In this document: in pieces, positions 18,308 to 27,952 of the stretch
Position numbering within the stretch: the first letter of the stretch is position 1
Layout of the letters: the number at the start of each line of letters is the position of its first letter
Origin: a bacterium
GTDB lineage: Bacteria > Bacteroidota > Bacteroidia > Bacteroidales > Muribaculaceae
Direction: 5' to 3'
NCBI GenBank assembly: GCA_004561555.1
Contig: SFVH01000006.1
Location: 1 to 49,995 of the forward strand
Length of the DNA: 49,995 nucleotides
Notes under the pieces: model-generated
What the model was told of the DNA's origin: nothing
The model's input: only the letters and a program-made list of their open reading frames with translations
Database searches by the model: none
Position numbers and translations under genes: made by a program

Positions 18308-18338
18308 CAAAATTAGTGCAAGTTGAGTGCAATAAAAA
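18308..18338 (-). promoter_or_regulatory. Promoter of the lgt-mscS-uvrA operon
   Basis: On the minus strand TAATTTTG (18315-18308) matches the -7 consensus, 21 bases ahead of the lgt ATG. The -33 position, with a 19-base spacer, holds only TTTT. The spacer shares the motif AACTTGCACTA with the peptidase promoters (AGCTTGCACTA there), which supports a common promoter type. Confidence 0.55.
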
Positions 18339-18389
18339 ATAAAATCTCATGTTTTTATTTTTATTGCCGAGGCGATGCCTTATGCCCCA

Positions 18390-19574
18390 CTACATGGCAG
18401 CCACCAAGTCGGCAGCTATCGCATCCAACGTCTCGTCAATGTCAGCCATACGATTTTGCTTCACCTCAATGGCATCGCTCACCACTGTGAGCTTCATCTT
18501 TGCCAGATATTCATCAATCTTACGGGTGCCGACTCCTGCCCATGTCGACTCTCCGAGGCGTGCCACCACGCGCTTTTCCAAGCCTCTCGAAGCAACAGCT
18601 TGCAGAAAGGCTTCTACTTTTGGAAATAAAGCCCCGTTATAGGTGGGAGTGGCTATTACCAACCCTTTCACGTCAAACACATCTCTCAATACATCGGAGA
18701 TGTCACTGTAGCTGAAATTGTGCATCCTTATGTCTTTCACCCCTTTGAGAGTAAGCGCCCTCGCCATCTTTTCAGCCAAAACTTCAGTGTGCCCATACAT
18801 TGAGCCATACACGATGGTCACACCCTCCTTGGCTTCATAGCGGCTCATACGGTCGTAGGCTTCCACCACATCGGCGACCCTATCATGCCACACCGGACCA
18901 TGGGTAGAACAGATAAAATCTATTTTTGTGTCGGCATACTTTTCCAAGGCTTTCTGCACCGGCTTGCCATATTTGCCCACGATATTCGAATAGTAGCGCG
19001 TCATCTCCGGGAAAAACCCGTCAGTAAGCATCTCGCTATCAATAATGCCCCCGTTAAGTGCGCCGAAACAGCCAAAAGCATCTCCAGAAAACAGCACTGC
19101 GTCTTCAATAAGATGAGTCATCATCGTTTCGGGCCAATGCACCATCGGAGTGAGCGAAAATTTTAGCGTGCAGTCGCCAAGGCTGAGTGTATCACCGTCA
19201 GCCACCGAAAGCACATGGTCGTTGATGCCATAGTAGCCTTCGAGCATCTCCAATGTTTTGGCATTACCCACAATCACCATTTGAGGAAACTCCAACATCA
19301 ACATACGTATAGCTCCGGAGTGGTCCGGCTCCATATGATTGACGATAAGGAAATCGGGCGACTTACCGTCGCACACTGCCTTTATGCTCTCTATCTGCCG
19401 AGACACGAATGAAGCCTCAACCCCCTCCACAATAGCTATATGTCGGGAACCTTTCACTACATACGAATTATAAGAAACTCCTTTCGGTAGCGGCCACAAA
19501 CCTTCAAAACGGGTGGTTGTACGGTCATTAACTCCTACGTAGTACACCCTATCAGTAATCTTCTGCTTTTTCAT
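18390..19574 (-). CDS. FprA-type flavo-diiron protein (A-type flavoprotein)
   Basis: A 394-residue cytoplasmic enzyme that reduces O2 and/or NO, protecting anaerobes. The N-terminal metallo-beta-lactamase domain holds diiron ligands in HMEPDH (His80, Glu82, Asp84, His85), MVHWPE, SGDAFG and STHGPVWHD. The C-terminal flavodoxin domain begins near residue 253 with IVYGSMYGHTE, the FMN phosphate loop. No rubredoxin domain is fused. I set the start at 19574 (MKKQKITDRV). A longer frame opens at 19664, but a consensus promoter at 19601-19631 lies inside that extension. Whether the main substrate is oxygen or nitric oxide cannot be told from sequence. Confidence 0.92.
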   Translation of the reverse strand: MKKQKITDRVYYVGVNDRTTTRFEGLWPLPKGVSYNSYVVKGSRHIAIVEGVEASFVSRQIESIKAVCDGKSPDFLIVNHMEPDHSGAIRMLMLEFPQMVIVGNAKTLEMLEGYYGINDHVLSVADGDTLSLGDCTLKFSLTPMVHWPETMMTHLIEDAVLFSGDAFGCFGALNGGIIDSEMLTDGFFPEMTRYYSNIVGKYGKPVQKALEKYADTKIDFICSTHGPVWHDRVADVVEAYDRMSRYEAKEGVTIVYGSMYGHTEVLAEKMARALTLKGVKDIRMHNFSYSDISDVLRDVFDVKGLVIATPTYNGALFPKVEAFLQAVASRGLEKRVVARLGESTWAGVGTRKIDEYLAKMKLTVVSDAIEVKQNRMADIDETLDAIAADLVAAM

Positions 19575-19600
19575 ATCTTTAAAACAATCAATTTCGACTG

Positions 19601-19631
19601 CAAAGGTACGAATTACATCACATTTTGCCAA
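19601..19631 (-). promoter_or_regulatory. Promoter of the flavo-diiron protein gene
   Basis: On the minus strand TACCTTTG (19608-19601) matches the -7 element. TTGG (19631-19628) sits 19 bases upstream as a fair -33 element. The -7 element ends 26 bases ahead of the ATG at 19574 and decides that start. Confidence 0.65.
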
Positions 19632-19735
19632 TATCCGAAAGAAGAAAGAAGTGTTTAACCCCAATATGCCATTCTATTGTTATGCGTAAACGGTTTATAT
19701 TTTTGTTATCATAATAACGCTAATGACAGATTTAT

Positions 19736-19763
19736 AAAAAAGAAGCCGTCGAACGACGGCTTC
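19736..19763 (-). terminator. Intrinsic terminator downstream of glgB
   Basis: A perfect ten-base stem (GAAGCCGTCG, 19742-19751, with CGACGGCTTC, 19754-19763) is followed on the minus strand by six T residues (19741-19736). It begins 22 bases after the glgB stop and insulates the flavo-diiron gene from glgB transcripts. Confidence 0.9.
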
Positions 19764-19785
19764 ATCATTATTATTCTCTCAGCAT

Positions 19786-21795
19786 TTACTTTTTGAAGCG
19801 GAGCACTTGCACCGAACGCGCCGGCATATAAAGTTTCAACCATCCCACCCCGTGAGGAGCATACAAGGGGTCGTGTGACGTGAGATGCTTCACGCTCTGG
19901 TCGATGTTGCCATATCCGCCATATTCGGGAGCGTCGGAATTAAGAACGTGCACATACGAACCTTCAGGAGCAAGGATGCCGTAGTCGGTAAACGACTTCG
20001 CCGGATTGAAGTTAAACACAAACACGAGGTCACCGCGCTTAAATGCCAACACTTGGTCGTCGTCTTTCTCCCATAGTTTTTCCACCGGGGTGGCTTGAAA
20101 TCCGCGTTTTGAGCGCACCAGATGGATAATATCCTCATCAAACTTACCAAGGAATTTGTATTTTAAGTCTTCGCGGTCTACAAGGCTCCACTGACGACGA
20201 GCATACTTACAGCTCCAACCATTGCCTTCGCGCGGGAAGTCAATCCATTCGGGGTGACCGAATTCGTTGCCCATAAAGTTAAGATAACCGCCGTTGATTG
20301 TGGCGAGCGTCACAAGTCTTATCATTTTGTGGAGGGCGATGCCACGTTCCACAGTGTAGTTGTTGTCTCCCACCATCATGTGCCAATACATCTCCTTATC
20401 AATAAGACGGAAAATAATGGTCTTGTCGCCCACAAGTGCTTGGTCATGACTCTCGGCATAGTTGATGGTTTTTTCATCGGCACGGCGATTGGTAAGCTCC
20501 CAGAAGATAGCTGTAGGATGCCAATCTTCGTCTTTCTTTTCCTTGATGGTCTTAATCCAAAAGTCGGGAATACCCATAGCCATACGATAGTCGAAGCCGA
20601 TACCTCCGTCACTGATTTTGTTTGCCAGCCCCGGCATCCCGCTCATTTCCTCGGCGATAGTGATGGCACGAGGATTAATCTTATGGATGAGTTTGTTGGC
20701 AAGAGTGAGATAAGTTATGGCATTAGTGTCCTGATTGCCGTTATAGTAGTCGCCGTAAGAGCCGAAGGCTTGTCCGAGACCATGGTTATAGTAGAGCATT
20801 GAGGTTACACCGTCGAAGCGGAAGCCGTCGAAGCGGTATTCTTCAAGCCAAAATTTGCAGTTGGAAAGCAAGAAGTGAAGCACCTCGTTTTTACCGTAAT
20901 CAAAGCATAGAGAGTCCCATGCAGGATGCTCGCGACGAGAATCGCCGTAGAAATAGAGGTTATAGCTTCCGTCAAACCTGCCGAGCCCTTCCACCTCATT
21001 CTTCACAGCGTGAGAGTGTACAATGTCCATAATCACGGCGATGCCGTTTTTGTGGGCATCATCGATAAGTGCTTTCAGCTCGTCGGGAGTGCCGAAGCGC
21101 GACGAGGCGGCGAAGAAGCTTGACACATGGTAGCCAAACGAGCCATAGTAGGGATGCTCTTGGATTGCCATTATTTGGATGGCATTATAGCCGTCTTTCA
21201 CCACTCGTGGCAACACGTTTTGGCGAAACTCTTCGTAGGTACCGACACCCTCATAGTCTTGCGCCATTCCGATGTGACATTCATAGATGAGAAGTGGAGA
21301 GGTGGAAGGCTTGAAGTTGTCCACCTTAAATTTATAGGGACGTGCCGGATGCCACACTTGTGCCGAGAATATCTTGGTGTTGTCGTCTTGCACGGTGCGA
21401 GTGGCATAAGCCGGAATGCGCTCCCCTTCGCCGCCTTCCCAGTGCATTTTCAGCTTATAAAGGTCTCCGTGATGGATGTCATCTTTGGCGAGATTTATCT
21501 CCCAAACGCCGTTGTCCAAGCGCGTGAGGCGATATTTGTCGCACTCCTGCCAATCGGAGAACGTGCCGATGAGATAGATGTCGGTAGCATTAGGTGCCCA
21601 TTCGCGAAACACCCATCCGGAGCGCAATTTATGCATCCCGAAATACTGATGTGCGTTGGCAAAATCAACAAGCGAACCGCCCTTGCCGGTCAGCTCTTTT
21701 TCTTTGCGTACGGCATCTTCATAACGACCGTTGATGGCATCGCTATATGGCTCGAGCCAAGGGTCGTTGCTGATAAGTGACAAAGTTTTTTTCAT
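19786..21795 (-). CDS. glgB: 1,4-alpha-glucan branching enzyme
   Basis: A 669-residue glycogen-branching enzyme that creates alpha-1,6 links. An N-terminal CBM48 domain (WVFREWAPNATDIYLIGTF, near residue 65) precedes a GH13 catalytic barrel. The nucleophile is Asp328 in FRFDGV, the acid/base is Glu382 in IAEEMSGMP, and the third acid is Asp451 in ESHDQAL. A C-terminal beta domain closes the protein. The ESHDQAL and EEMSGMP forms resemble the eukaryote-like (GH13_8) branching enzymes rather than the E. coli GH13_9 type. The start is placed at 21795 (MKKTLSLISNDPW) because the promoter at 21858-21888 lies inside a longer frame. A strong terminator follows the gene. Confidence 0.94.
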   Translation of the reverse strand: MKKTLSLISNDPWLEPYSDAINGRYEDAVRKEKELTGKGGSLVDFANAHQYFGMHKLRSGWVFREWAPNATDIYLIGTFSDWQECDKYRLTRLDNGVWEINLAKDDIHHGDLYKLKMHWEGGEGERIPAYATRTVQDDNTKIFSAQVWHPARPYKFKVDNFKPSTSPLLIYECHIGMAQDYEGVGTYEEFRQNVLPRVVKDGYNAIQIMAIQEHPYYGSFGYHVSSFFAASSRFGTPDELKALIDDAHKNGIAVIMDIVHSHAVKNEVEGLGRFDGSYNLYFYGDSRREHPAWDSLCFDYGKNEVLHFLLSNCKFWLEEYRFDGFRFDGVTSMLYYNHGLGQAFGSYGDYYNGNQDTNAITYLTLANKLIHKINPRAITIAEEMSGMPGLANKISDGGIGFDYRMAMGIPDFWIKTIKEKKDEDWHPTAIFWELTNRRADEKTINYAESHDQALVGDKTIIFRLIDKEMYWHMMVGDNNYTVERGIALHKMIRLVTLATINGGYLNFMGNEFGHPEWIDFPREGNGWSCKYARRQWSLVDREDLKYKFLGKFDEDIIHLVRSKRGFQATPVEKLWEKDDDQVLAFKRGDLVFVFNFNPAKSFTDYGILAPEGSYVHVLNSDAPEYGGYGNIDQSVKHLTSHDPLYAPHGVGWLKLYMPARSVQVLRFKK

Positions 21796-21857
21796 TAGAA
21801 AAGGTAGGTATTTTGTTTTTATTAATATGTCGTTTAGTGGTAAAAGCGTTGCAGTAG

Positions 21858-21888
21858 CAAATGTAAGAAAAACATAGCCATCAGCAAA
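21858..21888 (-). promoter_or_regulatory. Promoter of glgB
   Basis: On the minus strand TTTG (21888-21885), an exact 19-base spacer and TACATTTG (21865-21858) form a full consensus promoter. The ATG at 21795 is 62 bases further, giving a leader of roughly 55 bases. Confidence 0.8.
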
Positions 21889-21989
21889 GAAATTCACAGA
21901 AAAAATATTCTTTATTTCTCTTATAAGTTAAATAGATTGAAAAATAAGCAAAAACTCAAAATTTCAGCTCCTTTTCATCAAAAATAATC

Positions 21990-21997
21990 TAACTTTG
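21990..21997 (+). promoter_or_regulatory. -7 element ahead of the secreted-protein block
   Basis: TAACTTTG fits TAnnTTTG and lies 58 bases before the ATG at 22056. No TTTG is present at the expected -33 position. Together with the glgB promoter it fills the 260-base divergent intergenic region, where nothing else is apparent. Confidence 0.45.
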
Positions 21998-22055
21998 AGA
22001 AATTATTATTTACGCCAAACAATAAAACCGACATACAACCAAAACTTTGATTTTT

Positions 22056-24602
22056 ATGAAGATAAAATTACTATTTTTGGGAGCTGTTGCATCAATGGCA
22101 ACAGCAATGAGTGCAGGCTCGTTTGACATCAATGGCACGGCTTATAACTACGACTTGCTCGAACAGAAAGAGATTGGTCCGGGAGTGATTTATCATCGCA
22201 TACGCATACCCGATTATCCTTTGAATATCAACTATATGACTGTCGACCTGACCAACCCCTACAACCGCATCGAGACTCAGCAGGGGCAAGACCAGGTGGG
22301 CAAGACCGAGCTTCTCACCTCTGCCTACATTCGAATGCAAAATGCCGGGAAAAAGCCTCTGGGCGGACAAAACTCCAACTTCTGGGTGGTGAGCGGTCAA
22401 GGTGCCGCTACTCAGTTTATTCAGGGTGCTCCCTATAGCGCTTGTTTGAAAAACGGGCAGATTGCCACCGAGACCAACTGCCACAACGATAAGTGGAATG
22501 GTGGAGCGGAACGCACCGGTGTGGTTGGCATAGGATATGATAAAGACCTACATATCGAGTCGATGTCGTGGAAAGGCTCGGTGAAAGCCGACCGTTGGGG
22601 AGAGTCGCAAGAGCCGGAGTTTTATCTCTGCAACAAGTATGTGCGTTCCTCAGGTGAGATGGCGCTGTTTAATTCATTCTACGGACGCACGAAAGCGTTT
22701 CAAACCGTAGAGAAGGTTGATGGCACTTGGACGAAGGTAGAGGGCAAAACTTGCGAGGTATATCTCAACTTTGTCGAGGGGTATTCATGGACCACCAATC
22801 AGGATATGAAATGCCGAGTAATGCAAGTAAGAATACCGCAAACTGCCGGCTCTTTGGGTGACTATGATATGTGCTTGGTAGGGTCGGAATCTTATCAAAC
22901 GCTTCTGCAAGAGCTGCAACCGGGCGACGAAGTGACAGTGAAATATTCGTGGTATTCATGCGCCACAGGCGAACCCATTCGCTTGGAGCAAGCGGTGGCC
23001 GGAAATGCTATAGTGCTTCACGATGGTGAACTAACACCTCGCAATGAAGATGAAAATTATAATTCGATGGTATATTCTCGTTCCGCCTACGGCAAGAGTG
23101 CTGACGGGAAGACACTTTTCATGTTTGTCATTGACAAAAGCACCGACCCGGTTTATGGCATATCAAATGGTTGCAACACATCGGTAATGTCGCAGATTAT
23201 GAAGCAACTGGGGGCAGCTACGGTGTGTAATGTGGATGCCGGTGGGTCTGCAGAACTAATGGTGCAAGGCAAGATTGTAAACAAGACCACCGAAGGCTCC
23301 CCACGCGCAGTGGCTAACGGATGGATGGTGTATTCCACCGCTCCCGATGATGAGAGCAGCAATGTAATCACTCGCTTAGCTTTTCTTGAGCCGCAAATCA
23401 ATGTCCCGGTGTATTCTTCCTACACGCCGGTGGTGCTCGGTTATAATGCTTACGGCGAGCTCATCGATGAAAACGTGGAGGGAGTGAGTTTCTCCATTTC
23501 TCCTGACTACGGCACTGTAGACAACGGCGTAATCAACCTCAACGGCAAGGTGGGTACGACGACTTTAACCGCCACACTCGGTGATATCTCGGTGACAAAG
23601 GAGGCGAACGTGATGATGGCTGACGTGGCTATCCGAAAAACCCACATTTTAAACGACGGGCGGAAATATCCTATAGAGATTGTTGCAAAAGTGGGATTTA
23701 AAGATTATTCTGCCGACGCTTCTCGCATGGAGTGGAGCGTGGCTGACGGTAGTATCGCTGAAATCAACGGTGGCGTGCTTCAAGGTCTGGCTAACGGCGA
23801 AACTGACATCACCGCTACCCTTGGCGACTTTTCTGCTACGGCGCACGTAACGGTTCAATTACCCGAAGGCAATATGATGCCGCTGCTTCGAGTATTCCCC
23901 ACCGAATGGACTTTAAAGCAATATGGCAGCACCGACTTGCAAGTGAGCGAATATGAGAAGGGATTGAAATTTTCATTTACCGGAAACGGGGTGTCGCGTG
24001 GCGCATATATCCAAGCTGTATCCAATGTCGACGTGTGGAGTATGCCTAAGGGTATCAACCTGTCGATAAATCCGGGTAATGCCACAGTGAAGAAGGTGTC
24101 GATGGGTTTGGTTAACGGATTCGGCGACTCTAACTCCAACTTTATCATCACAGCCGACGAACTTCCGAAAAATGAGGTTTCGACATTCAACGTAGACTTC
24201 GACGGATGGTTTGACCCCACCGAAGTGGCAGCCTATCCGCTACAATTCTATGCTCTTCGTTTGGATATGGGCAAAAGCGATAGCGGTGTAAACTATGAAA
24301 TATCGATACCGGCGCTTCAATGCATCTACAATGATTATGGCGCTGTGAGAGCTATAAGCAGCAAGTCGCAATGTTTGAACGTATATCCCAACCCGGCAAG
24401 GGGGTTCGTGCGTCTTTCGGGCATCGACGATAATGGCTTGATAAGCATCTACAACCAAATGGGCACCCTTATGCTCACCACCCTTGCCGAAGGTCACGGC
24501 GGCACAGCAGCCATCGATGTGTCGACTCTTGCTTCGGGCATCTACTATCTGCGCTATGCCGACGGCAACACCATGAAAACAGCCAAGCTGATAATTAAAT
24601 AA
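22056..24602 (+). CDS. T9SS-exported phosphodiester glycosidase (NAGPA domain) with Ig-like domains
   Basis: An 848-residue secreted protein. A signal peptide (about 1-19) is followed by a phosphodiester glycosidase domain of the NAGPA/DUF2233 family. The family's glycine-rich core is visible as CNVDAGGSAELMV near residue 391 with SPRAVANGWMVYS after it. In the family this domain hydrolyses sugar-1-phosphodiester bonds; the substrate here is unknown. Ig-like repeats follow (about 435-600), then a further beta-rich region. The last 78 residues (from about 770, VYPNPARGFVRL ... ASGIYYLRY ... KTAKLIIK) form a T9SS type A sorting domain, so the mature protein is probably anchored on the cell surface. 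The start is the ATG at 22056. It heads a run of secreted proteins. Confidence 0.85.
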   Translation: MKIKLLFLGAVASMATAMSAGSFDINGTAYNYDLLEQKEIGPGVIYHRIRIPDYPLNINYMTVDLTNPYNRIETQQGQDQVGKTELLTSAYIRMQNAGKKPLGGQNSNFWVVSGQGAATQFIQGAPYSACLKNGQIATETNCHNDKWNGGAERTGVVGIGYDKDLHIESMSWKGSVKADRWGESQEPEFYLCNKYVRSSGEMALFNSFYGRTKAFQTVEKVDGTWTKVEGKTCEVYLNFVEGYSWTTNQDMKCRVMQVRIPQTAGSLGDYDMCLVGSESYQTLLQELQPGDEVTVKYSWYSCATGEPIRLEQAVAGNAIVLHDGELTPRNEDENYNSMVYSRSAYGKSADGKTLFMFVIDKSTDPVYGISNGCNTSVMSQIMKQLGAATVCNVDAGGSAELMVQGKIVNKTTEGSPRAVANGWMVYSTAPDDESSNVITRLAFLEPQINVPVYSSYTPVVLGYNAYGELIDENVEGVSFSISPDYGTVDNGVINLNGKVGTTTLTATLGDISVTKEANVMMADVAIRKTHILNDGRKYPIEIVAKVGFKDYSADASRMEWSVADGSIAEINGGVLQGLANGETDITATLGDFSATAHVTVQLPEGNMMPLLRVFPTEWTLKQYGSTDLQVSEYEKGLKFSFTGNGVSRGAYIQAVSNVDVWSMPKGINLSINPGNATVKKVSMGLVNGFGDSNSNFIITADELPKNEVSTFNVDFDGWFDPTEVAAYPLQFYALRLDMGKSDSGVNYEISIPALQCIYNDYGAVRAISSKSQCLNVYPNPARGFVRLSGIDDNGLISIYNQMGTLMLTTLAEGHGGTAAIDVSTLASGIYYLRYADGNTMKTAKLIIK

Positions 24603-24619
24603 CATAATATTATATAACT

Positions 24620-25516
24620 ATGAGAATCAAACTATTAATCACGGCTCTTGCCTGCATCTTCTTCGCTTCGGCGCAAGAAGTGGGCATAGTCAGCCACAGA
24701 CAATTACTCAAAGGCACCGAGCAAGGCATCTTCAACCCGATAATCAGTGCCGATGGTAGCAAAGTGCTATTTACCTCCGACAATCTCTGCGGACTGAAGC
24801 TCTATGACTTCAACGACAACGTCACCCTCCGCATCACCAACGCCGAGATGGCTGGCTTTGAGCCGGCATTTTCGCGCGATGGTGGCAGTGTTTATTTCTT
24901 GCATCAGACACGCGACAATCAGCGAGCTTTTCGCTCGATAGAGGTCTATGACATCTCTTCACGCACCACCGAAGAGGCTGTAACCAAACAACGCGGCATG
25001 ATACCTCCGGTGGCAGTGAGCGGTGGACTGATGGCAGTGAGCGACAGCGGTAGCAAACTCAAAGCCTCTGCAGAAAGCGGATTGGCTGTGTATGCCAAAG
25101 GCGCTGCATTGGTGGTGTGTCGCAACGGTAAAGAGACGGTACTCTCTCCGGTGGAAACGCCATACACCTACCTTTGGGCATCACTCTCGCCTGATGCAAC
25201 AAAAATCCTTTTCTATGCCGGAGCTCGCGGCGCATACATCTGCGACTTGCAAGGCAACCTTCTCTCCTCTCTCGGCAAGGTGATGTGTCCGCGATGGGCA
25301 GGCAACGACTATGTGGTGGCTGAATGTTCCACAAGCGACGGGCATCAATACGAAACATCGCAGATAGTGCTTCTTGCTGCCGACGGCTCTATGCGCAAAG
25401 ACCTCACTCGTCCGGAGTCGATGGCTATGTCGCCTTCAGCATCTGCCGACGGTTCTCGCATCGTATACAGCACTATCGACGGTCGACTGTTTGTGATGGA
25501 TATTTCTATTAAATAA
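24620..25516 (+). CDS. Exported TolB-like (PD40) beta-propeller protein
   Basis: A 298-residue protein with a signal peptide (about 1-18) and repeated PD40/WD40-like blades, for example IISADGSKVLFTSD, PAFSRDGGSVYFLH, ASLSPDATKILFYAG and PSASADGSRIVYST. These blades resemble the TolB propeller and the N-terminal domain of S9 peptidases. No catalytic domain or sorting domain follows, so it is probably periplasmic or membrane-facing and acts by binding. It lies 17 bases after the phosphodiester glycosidase gene and 21 before the amidase gene, which points to one transcript and perhaps a common process. A precise role cannot be read from the sequence. Confidence 0.75.
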   Translation: MRIKLLITALACIFFASAQEVGIVSHRQLLKGTEQGIFNPIISADGSKVLFTSDNLCGLKLYDFNDNVTLRITNAEMAGFEPAFSRDGGSVYFLHQTRDNQRAFRSIEVYDISSRTTEEAVTKQRGMIPPVAVSGGLMAVSDSGSKLKASAESGLAVYAKGAALVVCRNGKETVLSPVETPYTYLWASLSPDATKILFYAGARGAYICDLQGNLLSSLGKVMCPRWAGNDYVVAECSTSDGHQYETSQIVLLAADGSMRKDLTRPESMAMSPSASADGSRIVYSTIDGRLFVMDISIK

Positions 25517-25537
25517 CCCTTGTAATCGCACTTTAAA

Positions 25538-27937
25538 ATGAAAAAACTCAGTATTTTGGCAATCACTCTTGCAGCCACGATAGGTGCGACTGCAACGGAT
25601 ATGAAAGACCTGAAAATTTATGTCAATCCTGGTCACGGCGGCTACGACAGCGACGACCGCAATGTCGCCGTTCCGCCCTTTGCAAGCCACGATCAGAATG
25701 GCTTCTGGGAGTCGAAGAGTAACCTCATAAAGGGGCTTGACATCCGCGAAATGCTCCAAAGCTTCGGTGCCGACGTGATGATGTCGCGCACCACCAACAC
25801 CACTGCCGACGACCGCGGACTCTCGGAAATAGGCTACGAGGCTAATGCCTATGGTGCCGACTTCTTCTTCTCCATTCATAGTAATGCCACCGGTACGGAA
25901 AATCGCTACAACCAGCCGTTGATGCTCTATCGCGGCTTCACCAACGACCCGGTGAGCCCGGAAGCTAAGGTTATGGCAGGCATCCTTAACAACCATCTGC
26001 TGGAAAATCAAGCCACCTCATGGTCGAAAAATTCGCCATGGCTTGCCGGCGACTACGACTTCTACGACTGGGGCGTAGGGGTAGGTTTGGGCGTGCTCCG
26101 CAAGCTCACCGTGCCGGGGATGCTCTCCGAAGGCTCGCACCACGATTATATCCCGGAGACCTACCGACTTCTTAACAACGAATATTGCTGGCTCGAGGGC
26201 TACCATTTCGTGAAAGCCATCCAAGAATATTTCAGCACTGAGCAGTTTTCCACCGGTGTGGTGGCAGGCGCTCTTTGGGACAGTCATCTTGTTGTCACCG
26301 ACCCTATCTATGGCAGTAGGTTTTTCTACGGTCACGACAAGTGCTTGCCGGTGTGTGGCGCAACGGTGCAACTGCTGCAAGGTGATGACGTGGTGCAAAC
26401 CTATACCACCGACAATCTCAACAACGGCATATATGTGTTAAAGGATGTGACTCCGGGAAATTATACTGTGAAGGTTACCCACGACGAATATAACACCGCC
26501 GAACAAGCTATCACGGTGACTGCCAACAATGTGACCTATCAGAACTTCGTGATGGACCACCTGCGCAACACTCCGCCGGAAGTGGTGGAGTATTCGCCGG
26601 TATGGGCTGAAGGCGACGCTGCTGTGATGTGTAACGTTCCGATAGTGCTCGACTTTAATTGGGATATGGATGTGGAAAGTGTGGAGCAGAATTTCTCCAT
26701 CACTCCGGCTGTCGAAGGCACTATCCGTTGGGAAAACTCAATGTTCCGCATGGTGTTTGAACCCAAGCGCGCCTATGAGACCAACACCACTTACACCGTA
26801 CGCATCAACAAAGCGGCAAAACACCCGTCAGGGCTGGCAATGACTGAAGATTTCGTAATGCAATTCCGCACCAACGACTACAACGTGTATGAAATTCTCG
26901 CCTGCTCGCCGTCGAATGGCGACAAGGTGCATTATGTTACTCCTATGGTGGAATTCCGCTTCCCGGTGCAACCTAATACCAACACTATACAAAACCAAAT
27001 CACCATCAAGGATGAGGCGGGCACGGTGCTCGGCTACAATGCTCGCTCGAAGCGCATCAGCAATACGAAAGACGATTTCGGATACTTCCAAATCAAACTG
27101 GCATCAAGTCTGGAGCCGGGCAAGACCTACACCGTCAATGTCGACGAAGAGGTGTGTGACGAACATGGCATCAAGGTGGATGCTGCGAAGTCATGGCAAT
27201 TTACTGCCGTTGATGCTTCTCTCGATGCTGCGCAGGTGACGGCTGTAAATACGATGGACAACAGCGGTGTGCTTGTGGCTGACCTCGATAACTCTGTGGC
27301 TACTGCCAAACTCACTGTGGCTCGCAACACCTCTACGAAGATTGAAGGCACAGCAGCCGCTTCAGTGGCTTACACATTCAACGACTTCACCGGAGGCAAC
27401 GCAATGGTGAATTTCGCTACTGCTCCCGAGACCGTATTCACAAAGGCTAATATGCTGACGATGAAAGTGTATGGCGACTTGAGTCTTAACCGTCTCAATG
27501 CCGTATTCACCGATGGCAATGTGGTGAAGAAGGTGCCTTTCTGTACCCTCGACTTCCTCGGGTGGCACAGTGTGGACAAATCGCTTGCCGACATCGGCGA
27601 GGGCAACTTCTCACTCACCGGATTCGAAATCGAGCAAATGGGAGCAAAATGCGGCAAAACAGGCACTCTCTATCTCGACCGTCCGGCTATCGGCAAGGCT
27701 GAAGATGCCGGCATCAACGCCGTTCAGGTGGAAGGACTACGCATCAGAGTGGCTGACGACTTACTCGTGGCTAATGCCGACTGCCATATCCTTGGCATCC
27801 AACTCTTCTCTCTTGATGGCAAGGTGGTGAAGGCATCGGCTTCCAACGTGTTGAATGTTAGTGACCTCCCGGCAGGCGTCTTTGTGGCTAAGGTATATGC
27901 CACCTCCGGCACTGCCGTGCAAAAAGTGAAATTATAA
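25538..27937 (+). CDS. N-acetylmuramoyl-L-alanine amidase with Ig-like domains and T9SS sorting domain
   Basis: A 799-residue secreted enzyme that should cleave the amide bond between MurNAc and the stem peptide. After a signal peptide (about 1-20) comes a zinc amidase (Amidase_3) domain. The expected ligands are His33 in NPGHGG, Glu58 in FWESKS and His114 in SIHSNA, and the catalytic Glu is Glu198 in LSEGSHHD. A carboxypeptidase-regulatory-like domain (about 260-340) and two Big_5 Ig-like domains (about 342-554) follow. The end (about 728-799, with LPAGVFVAKVYA and VQKVKL) looks like a T9SS type A sorting domain. Surface export would place this peptidoglycan hydrolase outside the outer membrane, unusual for self cell-wall turnover. 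Confidence 0.87.
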   Translation: MKKLSILAITLAATIGATATDMKDLKIYVNPGHGGYDSDDRNVAVPPFASHDQNGFWESKSNLIKGLDIREMLQSFGADVMMSRTTNTTADDRGLSEIGYEANAYGADFFFSIHSNATGTENRYNQPLMLYRGFTNDPVSPEAKVMAGILNNHLLENQATSWSKNSPWLAGDYDFYDWGVGVGLGVLRKLTVPGMLSEGSHHDYIPETYRLLNNEYCWLEGYHFVKAIQEYFSTEQFSTGVVAGALWDSHLVVTDPIYGSRFFYGHDKCLPVCGATVQLLQGDDVVQTYTTDNLNNGIYVLKDVTPGNYTVKVTHDEYNTAEQAITVTANNVTYQNFVMDHLRNTPPEVVEYSPVWAEGDAAVMCNVPIVLDFNWDMDVESVEQNFSITPAVEGTIRWENSMFRMVFEPKRAYETNTTYTVRINKAAKHPSGLAMTEDFVMQFRTNDYNVYEILACSPSNGDKVHYVTPMVEFRFPVQPNTNTIQNQITIKDEAGTVLGYNARSKRISNTKDDFGYFQIKLASSLEPGKTYTVNVDEEVCDEHGIKVDAAKSWQFTAVDASLDAAQVTAVNTMDNSGVLVADLDNSVATAKLTVARNTSTKIEGTAAASVAYTFNDFTGGNAMVNFATAPETVFTKANMLTMKVYGDLSLNRLNAVFTDGNVVKKVPFCTLDFLGWHSVDKSLADIGEGNFSLTGFEIEQMGAKCGKTGTLYLDRPAIGKAEDAGINAVQVEGLRIRVADDLLVANADCHILGIQLFSLDGKVVKASASNVLNVSDLPAGVFVAKVYATSGTAVQKVKL

Positions 27938-27952
27938 TCACAGAATAGTGAG

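Noticed and set aside
19575..19664. 30-codon N-terminal extension of the flavo-diiron protein
   Set aside because: A consensus promoter lies within the extension and family members start at the downstream Met.
21796..21897. 34-codon N-terminal extension of glgB
   Set aside because: A full-consensus promoter lies inside it, so these codons would not be transcribed.
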